Shown: positions 16,782 to 25,839, counted from the first letter of the stretch. The stretch: 64,000 nucleotides of DNA from JAWVFM01 sp963843315 (GCA_963843315.1 CAWJJU010000001.1:164392-228391), one strand, 5' to 3'. Notes: generated from the letters alone by a model not told the origin. Made by a program: numbers and translations.

Positions 16782-19527
16782 CCCGGCGCCGGCGCGGGCG
16801 CAGCAGTTCGGCAACGGCCCCGGCGAGCGCCGAGCCGACGCCCAGGGCGATCAGCGGGCGCGCGGCTTCGTATTCGCCCACAAGCTCCGGGCCCCAGCGC
16901 CTGACCCTCGCGCCCGTCTCGCCGAGGCGACGTCGGCTGTAGGGGACGAGAAATCGCGCCAGGGCTCGCCGGCTGGGGCTCTCGGCAAGCATGATCCGGG
17001 CCATTGCCCTGCCGCGGGTGAAGTGGTGGCGCGCCAGGCGCCAGGGATTGGTGCAGCGGCTGTGGTGGACGAGCTGGATCGAGGCCTCCCGGTAGGCCCG
17101 GTGGCCCCGACGAGTCAGCTCCTCGTTCATCGCCGTGTCCTCACCGGCGCGAAGGTCCTCGCGAAACGGGCCGGCCTGCTCGAGCGCCTCGCGCGTATAC
17201 GAGCAGTGCGAGGGCGCGCCGCCCAGCTCCCCCGAGGGCCGGCCCGGCAGTGACGTCGAGTGGTCGATGAAGTACGAGGCCCAGCCCGAGCGGGTCCGGG
17301 TGCCGTTCAGGATCGACCCCGTGACCATCGCGAAGCCGCGGTCGTGCGTGGAGATCCGAGCGGCCAGGCTCCCCGGCGGGAGCTCGATGTGCGAGCCGGG
17401 AAACGAAAGGTAGTCGCCTCGCGCCACCCGCACTCCCGCGTTGCGCGCCCGGCCGGGCAGAGCGGGATCGTCGAGCTCCACGAGCCGCACGCCGGGAAGC
17501 TCCCGGCGAACCACGGCGGCGGTCGGCGGGCTGGCGCTGACGACGACGATGACCTCGAACGGCTCGGAGCACTCCTGCCCGACGACGCTGCCGACGCTCG
17601 CGGCGATCGTGTCGGCGTCGTCGCGCGCGATCACGATGGCGCTCAGGACGGGGCGCTCGGCCGGCGGCACGTCCACCAGCAGCGGCAGGCCGTCCGGGCG
17701 AGGTTCCCATTCCTGGAGCTCCCCCGGCGGGCGCCCGAGCTCCGAGTAGTCGCGCTGCCAGCGGCGGCCGGGGTCGGCCTCCTCGTACTTCGCGACGCGC
17801 GCGGCGCGGCGCTCGGCGCTGAGCGAGGCCAGATGCTTGATCCGGACCGACGTGCGCACGCGCAGCTCCGCCGGGATGTCATCCGGCACCGGCAGCGCGT
17901 GGAGCTTGCCCCGGGGCAGCCGCGCGCCCGGGCGAACCGCGAACAGCCGGTACGCCCACAGGTCGTTGGCGTCGAAGTGCCCCTCGTCGCCAACCATGCG
18001 GTGGACCCGAAAGCCGTAGGCGCACGCGGGGTCGGCCTGCGCGTCGACCAGCCGCCGCAGCGCCTTGGCGTCGTCCGCCGCGACTCGCTCGTCGGCATCG
18101 AGGAAGAGCGCCCAGTCGGCGCCCGCCTCCACCGCCGCGTCGAGGAGCGCCTGGCGATTGGCCGCATCGTCCCAGCCCGCGAAGCCCTCGCGCCGTGGGT
18201 TGCGGATGACGCGGGTCACCTCGGGAGCCGCCTCCAACAGCGCGGCCGTCGCGTCCGTCGAGCCGTCGTCGAGGGCGATGACCGCGTCGGCGAACGCGCG
18301 GGCGCTCTCCAGATAGCCGGGGACGTCCGCAGCGCTGTTTCGGGCAGGCAGCAGGCAGGCGAGCACAGGCGCCTCGGACTCGAAGTCGAGCACCTCCAGG
18401 CCCGCGGGCCGGCGGCGCCACTGCTGCACGTCGCCCGTCGGCTCGGCGAGGAGAGGATTGCCGGCGGTGGAGAATTCGCCGGCGGGATCGGCCTCCCGGT
18501 ATTTCTCGAGGCGGTCTCGCAGGCGCTCGGCCGAGTCGAGGTGGCGAAGCCGAACGGTTGTGCGGACGAGGCGCTGCGCCTCCAGGCTGCTCGGCACCGG
18601 CGTGAAGTGGAGCCTGCGATCAGGGAGATCGGCGCCCGGGCCGGCGTGGAAGGCGCGGTACACGTTGACGCAGCGTCCCGTGACGCCGTCGGCCCATGCG
18701 CGATGCAGGCGCAGGCCGTAGGCCAGGCCGGGAAGCGCGTCCGCCAGCAGGAAGTCACGGAGCGCGGCCGCGTCCTCGGGATCGATGCGCTCGTCCGCGT
18801 CGAGGAAGACGACCCAGTCGGCACGGAGCTCCCGCGCCGCATCGAGCAGCCGGCGACGGTTGGCGGCGTCGTCCCAGCCCGCGTAGGTCGCCCGGCGCGG
18901 GCTCGACAGCAGGGCGGCAACCCCGGGCGCCGCGTCGAGGACCTGTCGCGTCGAGTCCGTGGATCCGTCATCCAGCGCGACCACGAAGTCGGCGAACGCT
19001 GACGCGCTCTCCAGCGCCCCCGGCAGGTCGGTCGCGGCGTTGCGAGCCGGGATCAGGCAGGCGACGCGGTGAGGCTGCGGCTCGGCCCCATCCACCTCGA
19101 AGGCGCGGGCCAATGCCACGATCCGGTCGAGGTCGGCGTTGCCGGGGCAGTCCTTGGCGGCGAAGACCTCGCGGTGGCCGACCACGTGCTCGCGGTCGAG
19201 CGGAAAGCCCCACCGCGCCACGGCAGCCGCCACGAGCCGCGCCGCTGCCTCGTATTGCGCGGCGGGCCGCTCGACGCCGAGGGGATCGCCGCCGTCTTCG
19301 AGCTCGATTCCCACCGTGTAGAGGTTGGGATCGCCTCCCCGCGCGCGGACGAGCGCAGCCGTCGGGTCCCTCACCCGGCCCGCATGGTGCGCGGCGTCGC
19401 GCTCGTCGACCAGGCTGAAGACGCGGCCGTCGAGGGCCACCAGGTGGTGGGCGGAGACCCCGGAGTCCCTGTCAGTCAGCCATGCGAGCGCGCCCTCCAG
19501 GGCGCCGTCGGTCGTGTGGACCACCAC
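16774..19527 (-). CDS. Amidase_2 domain fused to three GT2 domains
   Basis: About 917 residues with an unusual order of domains. Residues 1-145 are a PGRP/N-acetylmuramoyl-L-alanine amidase_2 domain: metal ligands His4 (VVVHTTDG), His118 (HVVGHREV) and Cys127 (KDCPG). Residues ~155-375 and ~387-610 are near-duplicate GT2 domains, each with DDGSTD and a FLDADER D-x-D. A third GT2 domain (~622-870) has DDADTI but FPGSHIEL in place of the D-x-D. A hydrophobic helix and R-rich tail end the protein. GTG 19527 is the first usable start but trims the amidase strand; the true start may lie upstream with an indel. The longer frame through trxB is a shadow. Confidence 0.8.
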   Translation of the reverse strand: MVVHTTDGALEGALAWLTDRDSGVSAHHLVALDGRVFSLVDERDAAHHAGRVRDPTAALVRARGGDPNLYTVGIELEDGGDPLGVERPAAQYEAAARLVAAAVARWGFPLDREHVVGHREVFAAKDCPGNADLDRIVALARAFEVDGAEPQPHRVACLIPARNAATDLPGALESASAFADFVVALDDGSTDSTRQVLDAAPGVAALLSSPRRATYAGWDDAANRRRLLDAARELRADWVVFLDADERIDPEDAAALRDFLLADALPGLAYGLRLHRAWADGVTGRCVNVYRAFHAGPGADLPDRRLHFTPVPSSLEAQRLVRTTVRLRHLDSAERLRDRLEKYREADPAGEFSTAGNPLLAEPTGDVQQWRRRPAGLEVLDFESEAPVLACLLPARNSAADVPGYLESARAFADAVIALDDGSTDATAALLEAAPEVTRVIRNPRREGFAGWDDAANRQALLDAAVEAGADWALFLDADERVAADDAKALRRLVDAQADPACAYGFRVHRMVGDEGHFDANDLWAYRLFAVRPGARLPRGKLHALPVPDDIPAELRVRTSVRIKHLASLSAERRAARVAKYEEADPGRRWQRDYSELGRPPGELQEWEPRPDGLPLLVDVPPAERPVLSAIVIARDDADTIAASVGSVVGQECSEPFEVIVVVSASPPTAAVVRRELPGVRLVELDDPALPGRARNAGVRVARGDYLSFPGSHIELPPGSLAARISTHDRGFAMVTGSILNGTRTRSGWASYFIDHSTSLPGRPSGELGGAPSHCSYTREALEQAGPFREDLRAGEDTAMNEELTRRGHRAYREASIQLVHHSRCTNPWRLARHHFTRGRAMARIMLAESPSRRALARFLVPYSRRRLGETGARVRRWGPELVGEYEAARPLIALGVGSALAGAVAELLRPRRRRAT

Positions 19528-19616
19528 CCCCGCGGGGCGCTCGCCGCCGCGGCCGAGGGTGCGATTCGGGCTGGGCCGGCGCTGCGGCCCACTCGGGACA
19601 GATCCCTGCGAGGCGC

Positions 19617-20624
19617 TCAGGCGGCGGGGGTGGGAGCGACCTCGATCGGCTCGCCGCCCTTTTGCCAGTGAGCTTCGGGCGAGGGCGGCGTGTCGCGCAG
19701 GAACCACTCGGCGTCGAGGGCGCCCATGCAGCCGGTGCCGGCCGCGGTGATCGCCTGGCGATAGGTGTGGTCGACCAGGTCGCCCACTGCGAACACGCCC
19801 CCGAGCTTGGTGCGGGTCGAGCCCGCCACCGTCTGGACGTAGCCGTTCTCGTCGGTGTCGACCTGGCCCGTCACGAGCTCGGAGCGAGGCGTGTGGCCGA
19901 TGGCCACGAAGGCGCCGCCGACCTCGAGCGACTCCTCCTCGCCGGTCTCGGTGTTGCGCAGGCGGACGGCGGCGAGCTTGCCGTCGTCGCCGGCCACGAA
20001 CTCCTCGGGCATGAAGGGTGTCTTGAAGCTGATGTTGGGCTGCTCGGCGGCGCGGTCGAGCATGATCTTCGAGGCGCGGAACTCCTTGCGACGGTGCACG
20101 ACCGTCAGCTCCGACGCGTACTTGGAGATGAAGATCGAGTCCTCCATCGCGGAGTCGCCGCCTCCGAACACCACGACCTTCTCGCCCTTGAAGAAGGCGC
20201 CGTCGCAGACGCCGCAGGTGGACACGCCGCGACCGGCCAGCTCCAGCTCGCCCGGTACGCCGATCCGCTTGGGCTCGGCGCCCATGGAGAGGATGACCGC
20301 CTTGGCCGCGTACTCCTCGTCGCCGAGGAAGACGCGCTGGAGGCCGCCGTCGGAGAGCTCGACGCGGTCGGCGTCGTCGGTGATGAAGCGCGTCCCGAAG
20401 CGCTCGGCCTGGGCGCGGAACTGACCCATCATCTCCGGGCCCATGATCCCTTCCGGGTAGCCCGGATAGTTCTCGACGTCGGTCGTGTTCTGAAGCTGGC
20501 CGCCCCACTGAAAGCCCTCGATGACCAGCGGCTCGAGATTGGCCCTGGCGGCATAGAGAGCGGCGGTGTAGCCGGCGGGGCCGCCGCCGACGATGATCAG
20601 GTTCTCGACTTTCTGCTCGCTCAC
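19617..20624 (-). CDS. trxB: Thioredoxin reductase
   Basis: A 335-residue NADPH-dependent flavoprotein that reduces thioredoxin. FAD loop VGGGPAGYTAALYAAR at 12-27; NADPH loop FGGGDSAMEDSIFISK about 152-167; redox pair in STCGVCDGAFF, where CGVC replaces the common CATC; GVFAVGDLVDHTYRQ near the end binds FAD. GTG 20624 has AAGGAG about 6 nt upstream. A C-terminal tail of about 20 residues (after AEWFLRD) extends beyond the usual family end. No thioredoxin gene is adjacent. Confidence 0.93.
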   Translation of the reverse strand: MSEQKVENLIIVGGGPAGYTAALYAARANLEPLVIEGFQWGGQLQNTTDVENYPGYPEGIMGPEMMGQFRAQAERFGTRFITDDADRVELSDGGLQRVFLGDEEYAAKAVILSMGAEPKRIGVPGELELAGRGVSTCGVCDGAFFKGEKVVVFGGGDSAMEDSIFISKYASELTVVHRRKEFRASKIMLDRAAEQPNISFKTPFMPEEFVAGDDGKLAAVRLRNTETGEEESLEVGGAFVAIGHTPRSELVTGQVDTDENGYVQTVAGSTRTKLGGVFAVGDLVDHTYRQAITAAGTGCMGALDAEWFLRDTPPSPEAHWQKGGEPIEVAPTPAA

Positions 20625-20664
20625 ACTGCGCTCCTTGGGGTCTATGAAGATCTTACTTCACTTT

Positions 20665-21864
20665 TTATAGTGCCGTGGCGGCCTCGGGCGTTACGGAACG
20701 CGAGCGCGAGGCGGGCCGGTCTCCCTGCTCCCAGGCGCTGACCGTACGGCGCAGCTTCAGGAAAGCAAAGATCCCGGGCGGGATCGGGGCCCAGAAGGCG
20801 AACAGGCGATAGGTCAGGATCGCCGGGAAGACGTCGGCGCCGTTGTAGCCAAAGAGCACGAACGCGCCGATCATCCCGGCGTCGACCGCGCCGACCCCTG
20901 CCGGAACGAACGGGACGAGGTTCGCTGTGAGGCCGACGAAGTAGCCCTGTACGACGACGCTGAGCGGCACGCTGACGCCGTACGCGTGGAACGCCGCCCA
21001 CAGCGTTGCGATCTCCGCCGCCCACCAGCCGGCGGCGCCGACGAGGGTGAGGGTTGCGGTCGAGGGGTTGCGAACGAGGCTCAGGGCCGTGCGCGTGCCG
21101 ATGGCGAGCGTGGCCGGAACGGTCACGAGGCGGCGAGCGAGCTTGGCGCCCTGCCCCTCCCCGCGAGCCGCGGCGAAGCGCCGCTCGAAGTCGCCCGGGA
21201 TGAGGGCCATGCACAGGAAGACGACGACCAAAAAGCCCGCGATCGCGGCGGGGACGATCGTCATGCCGGCGGGATTCGGCCCGTGGAAGACCCCGGCGCG
21301 CAGCAGGATCCCGTTGACCACCACGGTGATCATGTAGACGCCGTAGAGGATCACCACGAAGGCGACCATCCGGCAGGCGGCGCGCCGAGCCGGCATCCCG
21401 GCCTTGCGAAGCGCCCAGTAGGTGAGCACCACCCCGCCGGCCCCGCCCGCGGAGAACAGCAGCGAGGCAGCAAGGCCCGCCATCGTGATCTGGTAGGTCT
21501 CGCTCCAGGTGAGCTTGATCACCTTGCCGACGGTGCCGCGAAACAGGGTGCCGTACGCCAGGTAGGCGAGCGTCTCCGCCAGGCCGGCGACCACGAGCCA
21601 GACGGGTTTCGCGTCGCCCAGCCGGCCGAGGATGTCCTGAACCCCGACGACCTTCGGGAACAGGAAGTAGATCCCGATGATGAGGGCGACGACGAGAGCC
21701 AGGGTCTGCAGGCCCTTGCGGCGGCCGAACGCGAATGACGGTTCGCTCGGCTCGTCGACCTCGGACGCGAGCTCCGCCTCCATCTCGGCCGTCGACATTT
21801 CGTCGGAGTCGGCCCTGAACTCTCTCCTCGCCTCTGCGTCCGTAGTCCGCATTCCTTCATTCAT
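20665..21864 (-). CDS. Lysylphosphatidylglycerol synthase TM-type flippase-like protein
   Basis: A 399-residue membrane protein of the UPF0104/LPG_synthase_TM family. A charged N-terminal 45 residues precede about eight hydrophobic helices. VPFVPAGVGAVDAGMIGAF near residue 325 is the family hallmark, along with AAGWWAAEIATLWAAFHAYG. The catalytic C-terminal domain of MprF is absent, so it is a membrane-only member; such proteins are thought to move lipid-linked substrates. It is next to a PAP2 enzyme, which also acts on lipid phosphates. Confidence 0.8.
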   Translation of the reverse strand: MNEGMRTTDAEARREFRADSDEMSTAEMEAELASEVDEPSEPSFAFGRRKGLQTLALVVALIIGIYFLFPKVVGVQDILGRLGDAKPVWLVVAGLAETLAYLAYGTLFRGTVGKVIKLTWSETYQITMAGLAASLLFSAGGAGGVVLTYWALRKAGMPARRAACRMVAFVVILYGVYMITVVVNGILLRAGVFHGPNPAGMTIVPAAIAGFLVVVFLCMALIPGDFERRFAAARGEGQGAKLARRLVTVPATLAIGTRTALSLVRNPSTATLTLVGAAGWWAAEIATLWAAFHAYGVSVPLSVVVQGYFVGLTANLVPFVPAGVGAVDAGMIGAFVLFGYNGADVFPAILTYRLFAFWAPIPPGIFAFLKLRRTVSAWEQGDRPASRSRSVTPEAATAL

Positions 21865-21891
21865 ATCGTCGCACCTGCCATCCCGGAACGG

Positions 21892-22842
21892 CTACCCGTT
21901 CGCGGCCCGCTCGAGCCCCTGCACGGCGGCGCTCACGCGCAGGGCGTAGGGCTCGACCACCGGCTCGCCCAAGCGGACGAGGGCGACAAGCGCAGCGCCC
22001 GCGAGCACGTCGACCAGGTAGTGCTCGCCGAGGTAGACCAGGGCGAGTCCAAGGGTCAGCGCGTAGCCCCACCCGACGGCGCCGGCGCGGGGGTCGGTCT
22101 CGGCGAGGAGCATCGCTGCCATGAGCGACGTCGCGAAGTGAAGCGACGGCATCGCCGCCCAGGGATTGCCGTTCAGCGTCCCGTAGAGGGTCGGCCAGGC
22201 CCTGCCCCACACGTCCTCGCCGACGTCGAGCATCCTGCGGCTGACCTCCTCCGGCGTGTAGCCCTCCTCCGATGCCCACCAGGGCGGCGCCGTGGGGACC
22301 AGGAAGTAGACCGCGCACCCGAGGTCGTAGACGGCCGCCATCTGGCGGGCCGACCGCGCGAAGTGCGGCTGGCGGCGCGCGAGGATCCAGATCAGGCAGA
22401 GGTGCGGCTCGAAGAACCAGGCCCAGTGCGCTGCGCTCATCAGCCTGTCGAGCTTGGTCGTGCGGCCGGGCTTGGAGAGCGCTGCCTGAAGGCGGGAGTT
22501 CGGGAGGCGGCCCCCGCCGAGGAAGCGGTCGACCGCGATCGGGTAGCGGATGCGCAGCCGGCGCCGAAGCCGGGCAGGGTCGTCGTAGGGAAGCTCGTGG
22601 GCAACGGCGAACGCCCACATTTGCAGGGCGAAGAGCGCGGCGTCGCGGGTCTTCGTCCGCGGGCGCAGGATCGCGAGCGCCACCGGCCCGGCCGCCGTGG
22701 CCGCGACAGTGGCCGCCGCGGGCAGGCGCAGGCGCCGGCGAACGGCCGGGGCGACGAAGGCGGCGACCAGCCCGGCGCCGGCGAGGGCCCTCAGAGCACC
22801 CCGCGCAGGCGAACGGCGGGTCTTCCTGCCGAGGGCGGACAA
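21892..22842 (-). CDS. PAP2/Aur1-like lipid phosphatase
   Basis: A 316-residue membrane protein with the PAP2 phosphatase motifs: K-x7-P equivalent upstream, MPSLHFATSL (motif 2) and LGEHYLVDVLAG (motif 3), in the spacing of the Aur1/inositolphosphotransferase-like subgroup. Several hydrophobic helices flank them. Likely dephosphorylates or transfers head groups of lipid phosphates at the outer membrane face. The start is TTG 22842, with TATACT 9 nt upstream. It runs in the same direction as the flippase-like gene and is divergent from the oxidase-like genes. Confidence 0.78.
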   Translation of the reverse strand: MSALGRKTRRSPARGALRALAGAGLVAAFVAPAVRRRLRLPAAATVAATAAGPVALAILRPRTKTRDAALFALQMWAFAVAHELPYDDPARLRRRLRIRYPIAVDRFLGGGRLPNSRLQAALSKPGRTTKLDRLMSAAHWAWFFEPHLCLIWILARRQPHFARSARQMAAVYDLGCAVYFLVPTAPPWWASEEGYTPEEVSRRMLDVGEDVWGRAWPTLYGTLNGNPWAAMPSLHFATSLMAAMLLAETDPRAGAVGWGYALTLGLALVYLGEHYLVDVLAGAALVALVRLGEPVVEPYALRVSAAVQGLERAANG

Positions 22843-22851
22843 GGCGGGGCG

Positions 22852-22857
22852 AGTATA
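22852..22857 (-). promoter_or_regulatory. -10 box TATACT (minus strand)
   Basis: TATACT read leftward ends 9 nt before the TTG start at 22842. Probable leaderless promoter of the PAP2 gene; the divergent oxidase-like promoter is 50 bp away. Confidence 0.45.
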
Positions 22858-22907
22858 TGGACCGGCGTCCGAGTTCCGGCACGTGTCGCGGCGCCACCCC
22901 CCTCGGA

Positions 22908-22913
22908 TAGGAT
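22908..22913 (+). promoter_or_regulatory. -10 box TAGGAT
   Basis: TAGGAT stands 9 nt before the TTG start at 22923 with no Shine-Dalgarno sequence. The same TAGGATTC string precedes the cytochrome c lipoprotein at 27731, so the two may share a sigma factor and control. Confidence 0.45.
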
Positions 22914-22922
22914 TCGCGCGCC

Positions 22923-23924
22923 TTGGCCGTCCGCAGCCGAACGACCACAGCCTCTCGAACGCGCGCCCTTCTGGGCGCGCTCGCCGTGCTCGCGCTTGCC
23001 GCCCTGGTGATTGCGCCCGCGGCAGGAGCCTCGATCCTCGGACCGCGGCCGGCGCACTCGCCCAACGCGTCCGACATCCGCACCACGTACTGGGTGATGT
23101 TCGCGATCGCCGTCGTGCTGGGCCTCGGCATCAACGTGGCCCTGATCGCCACGGTCGTCCGCTTCCGCGCTCGCCGCGGCGAGCGTCCCGCGCGGATCAC
23201 CGCCCGCCGCGGATTCTTCGGCCGCGCCGCGCTGCCCCTCGGCGCCGCCGCGATCGCCATATTCATCTTCGGGATCGTCATGACGGTCAAGGTCCAGACG
23301 ATCGCGGCGCCTGGGCCCGACAGCCTCACGTCGTCCGCATCCGAGACCGCGCAGGTCGGCGTCACGGGGGTCAACCAGCAGGCGCTCAGCGACGCGACCA
23401 ACACGCTTCGCAACACCCAGCCGTCGGTTCCGACCTCCAAGCCGGTCAAGGGCGGCCCCCTGGAGATCGACGCGGTGGCCCAGCAGTGGGTGTGGCGCTT
23501 CTTTTATCCCGGCGGCCCCAAGGGCACCCCGCCCACCTACGACGCCGTCGACGGCGGCGCACCCGGCAACCGCACGTTCTCCGTCAACGAGCTGGTGGTC
23601 CCGGTGGACACCCCGGTGGTCCTGAACATCACCTCCACCGACGTGCTGCACCGCTGGTTCACCCCCGCACTCGGCGGGCAGGTCGATGCGGTGCCCGGGC
23701 AGGTGAGCCACACCTGGTTCGAGGCTGACGCCACCGGCGTCTATCAGGGCCAGTCGACCATGTTCTCCGGCACCGGCTACCCGGCGATGCGCACGTGGGT
23801 GCGGGTCGTGACCGCGCAGCAGTACCAGGCGTTCCTCAACCGCCAGGTGCGTGACCTCGCGAGCGCGCAGGCCTACGTCCAGAACGCCCAGAACTCGAAC
23901 GACATCCCCGGAGGCACGCCGTGA
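22923..23924 (+). CDS. Cox subunit II-like protein lacking CuA ligands
   Basis: A 333-residue homologue of cytochrome c oxidase subunit II. It has an N-terminal hydrophobic signal/anchor (13-38), two transmembrane helices (~56-80, ~103-122) and a C-terminal cupredoxin domain with LEIDAVAQQWVWRFFYP. The first CuA histidine is kept (His243, TDVLHRWFTPAL). The C-x-E-x-C-G-x-x-H-x-x-M motif is replaced by S278-T-M-F-S-G-T-G-Y-P-A-M289, which loses both cysteines, the Glu and the second His. A CuA centre therefore cannot form. Quinol oxidase subunits II also lack CuA, but its subunit I partner lacks haem ligands too. The end overlaps the next gene (GTGA). Confidence 0.85.
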   Translation: MAVRSRTTTASRTRALLGALAVLALAALVIAPAAGASILGPRPAHSPNASDIRTTYWVMFAIAVVLGLGINVALIATVVRFRARRGERPARITARRGFFGRAALPLGAAAIAIFIFGIVMTVKVQTIAAPGPDSLTSSASETAQVGVTGVNQQALSDATNTLRNTQPSVPTSKPVKGGPLEIDAVAQQWVWRFFYPGGPKGTPPTYDAVDGGAPGNRTFSVNELVVPVDTPVVLNITSTDVLHRWFTPALGGQVDAVPGQVSHTWFEADATGVYQGQSTMFSGTGYPAMRTWVRVVTAQQYQAFLNRQVRDLASAQAYVQNAQNSNDIPGGTP

Positions 23925-25777
23925 CCCCGCCCACCGTGGCCCCCGCCCACCCCGAGGTCGTCTCCGACGGCTACCGCAAGCGCCGTCCGGCCTGGGTGGA
24001 GCGCGCGACGAGCGCCGACCACAAGACCGTCTCGCTCATGTTCATCGCGGGCGCGATGGCGTTCCTCGTCCTCGCCGGGCTCGAGCTGGCCCTCATGCGG
24101 ATCCAGCTCTTCCTCCCCGAGAACACGACGATCATCCCCGAGACCTTCGACCGCATCATGTCCACGTTCGGCGCGACCACGATCGTGCTGTTCGCGATCC
24201 CGCTTGCGCTCGGGCTGATCGGCTACATCGTTCCGCTTCAGGTGGGCTCCCGAGGCGTCGCGTTCCCGCGGCTGGGCCTGCTGTCCGCGTGGCTCTACAT
24301 GGGCGGCGCCGCCACCCTCTACGGCAGTTACCTCTACCGCCCGTCGTCGGGCGGCACCCTGGGGCTGCCCCCGCTCAGCACCGTCAACTTCTCCCCCACC
24401 CACGGGGTTGATGCCTGGATCGTGGGCGTGGGCCTGTGCGTGCTGGGCTTCGTGCTGTTCTCGGTGAACATGCTGACCACGATTCGCACCATGCGCGCGC
24501 CGGGGATGGCGTGGCGTCGCGTCCCGGTGTTCTCGTGGGCCGGCACCGCAATCTCGGGGGTCCTGCTCGTGACCGGGCCGATCATGATCGCGGCGCTCTT
24601 CATGCTGATGATCGACCGCCACTTCGGCGGGATCTTCTTCGACTCCCAGCAGGGCGGTGCGCCGCTCCTCTACCAGCACCTCGCCTGGATCTTCTTCACC
24701 GGCGGCTACACCATCGTGCTGCTGTTCGCCGCCGGCGCCTTCTCCGAGATCTTCCCGACGCTGGCCTCGAAGCCCCTCTTCGGCCACCGCGCGGCCAACC
24801 GCTCGATCATCGCCATCGCCGTGCTCGGCGTCCTGTCGTGGATGCAGAACATGTACAGCGCGCCGATCCCGAACGGCTTCCGGTTCTTCGCGATGCTGAT
24901 GGCGCTCGGCCTGATGGTCCCGGTCGGCCTGCTGATCGTGAACTGGCTGGCGACGCTCTCTCGCGGGGCGCTTCGCATCAACGCGGCCTCGCTGTTCGCG
25001 ATCTTCGGCCTTTCGACCCTGGCGCTGGGGCTCACCGGCGAGCTCGCCTACTCGGTCATTCCCGTCGGCTGGCAGCTCGACAACACGACCGCGGCGCAGG
25101 CCGACACGGCCTACGTGATCGTCGGCGGCGCGGTGATGGGCGGCTTCGCGGCTCTCCACTACTGGCTGCCGAAGGTCACCGGGCGCCTGGTCGGCGAGGG
25201 CCTCGCGCGCGTCTCGCTTGGGGCGATGTTCGTCGGCATCCATATGTACGCGCTGCCGATGTACCTGGCCGGCGTGAAGGGCCAGCCCGTCGACATCCAG
25301 AAGTTCTTCAGCGGCAACGGGTGGAACGGCTTCAACATCGTTGCCTCGATCGGCGCGTTCATCCTCGTCATCGGGATCGTCGCCGAGGTCATCAACGTCG
25401 CACGCAGCTACCACGGCGGCGTGCGCGCCGGCCACGACCCGTGGGGCGGCTCCACGCTCGAGTGGTTCGCTCTCTCCCCGCCGCCGGCCCACAACTTCGA
25501 CGTCGTGCCGGACGTTCGCTCGGCCGAGCCGCTGCGCGACATCCGCGAGGCGATCGCCGAGCGCTCGGACATCTGGCCGCGCCACGCGCCGACGGTCCAC
25601 GAGCCCGCGGTCGAACGCGAGCCCGAGCCCGAGCCGGTGGCCGTTGCCGCCCCGTCGGAGACGTCGTCCGACGAGCCTGCGCCGGCGGCCGATTCCGAGC
25701 CCTCCCCGGAGGCGGCTCAGGCCTCCGAGGACGCCCCCGATCAGACCGACGGGGACGACGGCACCCCCGTATCCTGA
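23921..25777 (+). CDS. Cox subunit I-like protein lacking haem/CuB ligands
   Basis: A 618-residue protein with the twelve-helix subunit I plan and recognisable anchors (SADHKTVSLMFI, VAFPRLGLLSAWL, YQHLAWIFF, VNWLATL, YWLPKVTGR). Every metal position is changed. Helix II T-H-G becomes T-F83-G. Helix VI G-H-P-E-V-Y becomes F259-T-G-G-Y-T264. Helix VII H-H becomes Q309-N310. In helix X the H-F-H block is deleted (residues 395-412, DTAYVIVGGAVMGGFAAL). So it should bind neither haem a, haem a3 nor CuB. The last ~110 residues are an acidic P/E/A-rich tail. The fold is well kept, so selection probably still acts on it. Function unknown. Confidence 0.85.
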   Translation: MTPPTVAPAHPEVVSDGYRKRRPAWVERATSADHKTVSLMFIAGAMAFLVLAGLELALMRIQLFLPENTTIIPETFDRIMSTFGATTIVLFAIPLALGLIGYIVPLQVGSRGVAFPRLGLLSAWLYMGGAATLYGSYLYRPSSGGTLGLPPLSTVNFSPTHGVDAWIVGVGLCVLGFVLFSVNMLTTIRTMRAPGMAWRRVPVFSWAGTAISGVLLVTGPIMIAALFMLMIDRHFGGIFFDSQQGGAPLLYQHLAWIFFTGGYTIVLLFAAGAFSEIFPTLASKPLFGHRAANRSIIAIAVLGVLSWMQNMYSAPIPNGFRFFAMLMALGLMVPVGLLIVNWLATLSRGALRINAASLFAIFGLSTLALGLTGELAYSVIPVGWQLDNTTAAQADTAYVIVGGAVMGGFAALHYWLPKVTGRLVGEGLARVSLGAMFVGIHMYALPMYLAGVKGQPVDIQKFFSGNGWNGFNIVASIGAFILVIGIVAEVINVARSYHGGVRAGHDPWGGSTLEWFALSPPPAHNFDVVPDVRSAEPLRDIREAIAERSDIWPRHAPTVHEPAVEREPEPEPVAVAAPSETSSDEPAPAADSEPSPEAAQASEDAPDQTDGDDGTPVS

Positions 25778-25839
25778 GCGTGGCCTCCCGCGTGGCACGC
25801 GCCACTCGGGAAGAGCAGGGCCCCCGCCCCGGCTGACCG

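Noticed and set aside
16774..20508. A 1,244-codon frame reaching from the amidase-GT2 gene into trxB
   Set aside because: Everything right of about 19527 is the antiphase shadow of trxB on the same strand and shows no domain.
25778..25839. An 18-codon GTG-led frame between the subunit I-like gene and ctaB
   Set aside because: No ribosome binding site, no hydrophobic or leader-peptide pattern; too short to support.
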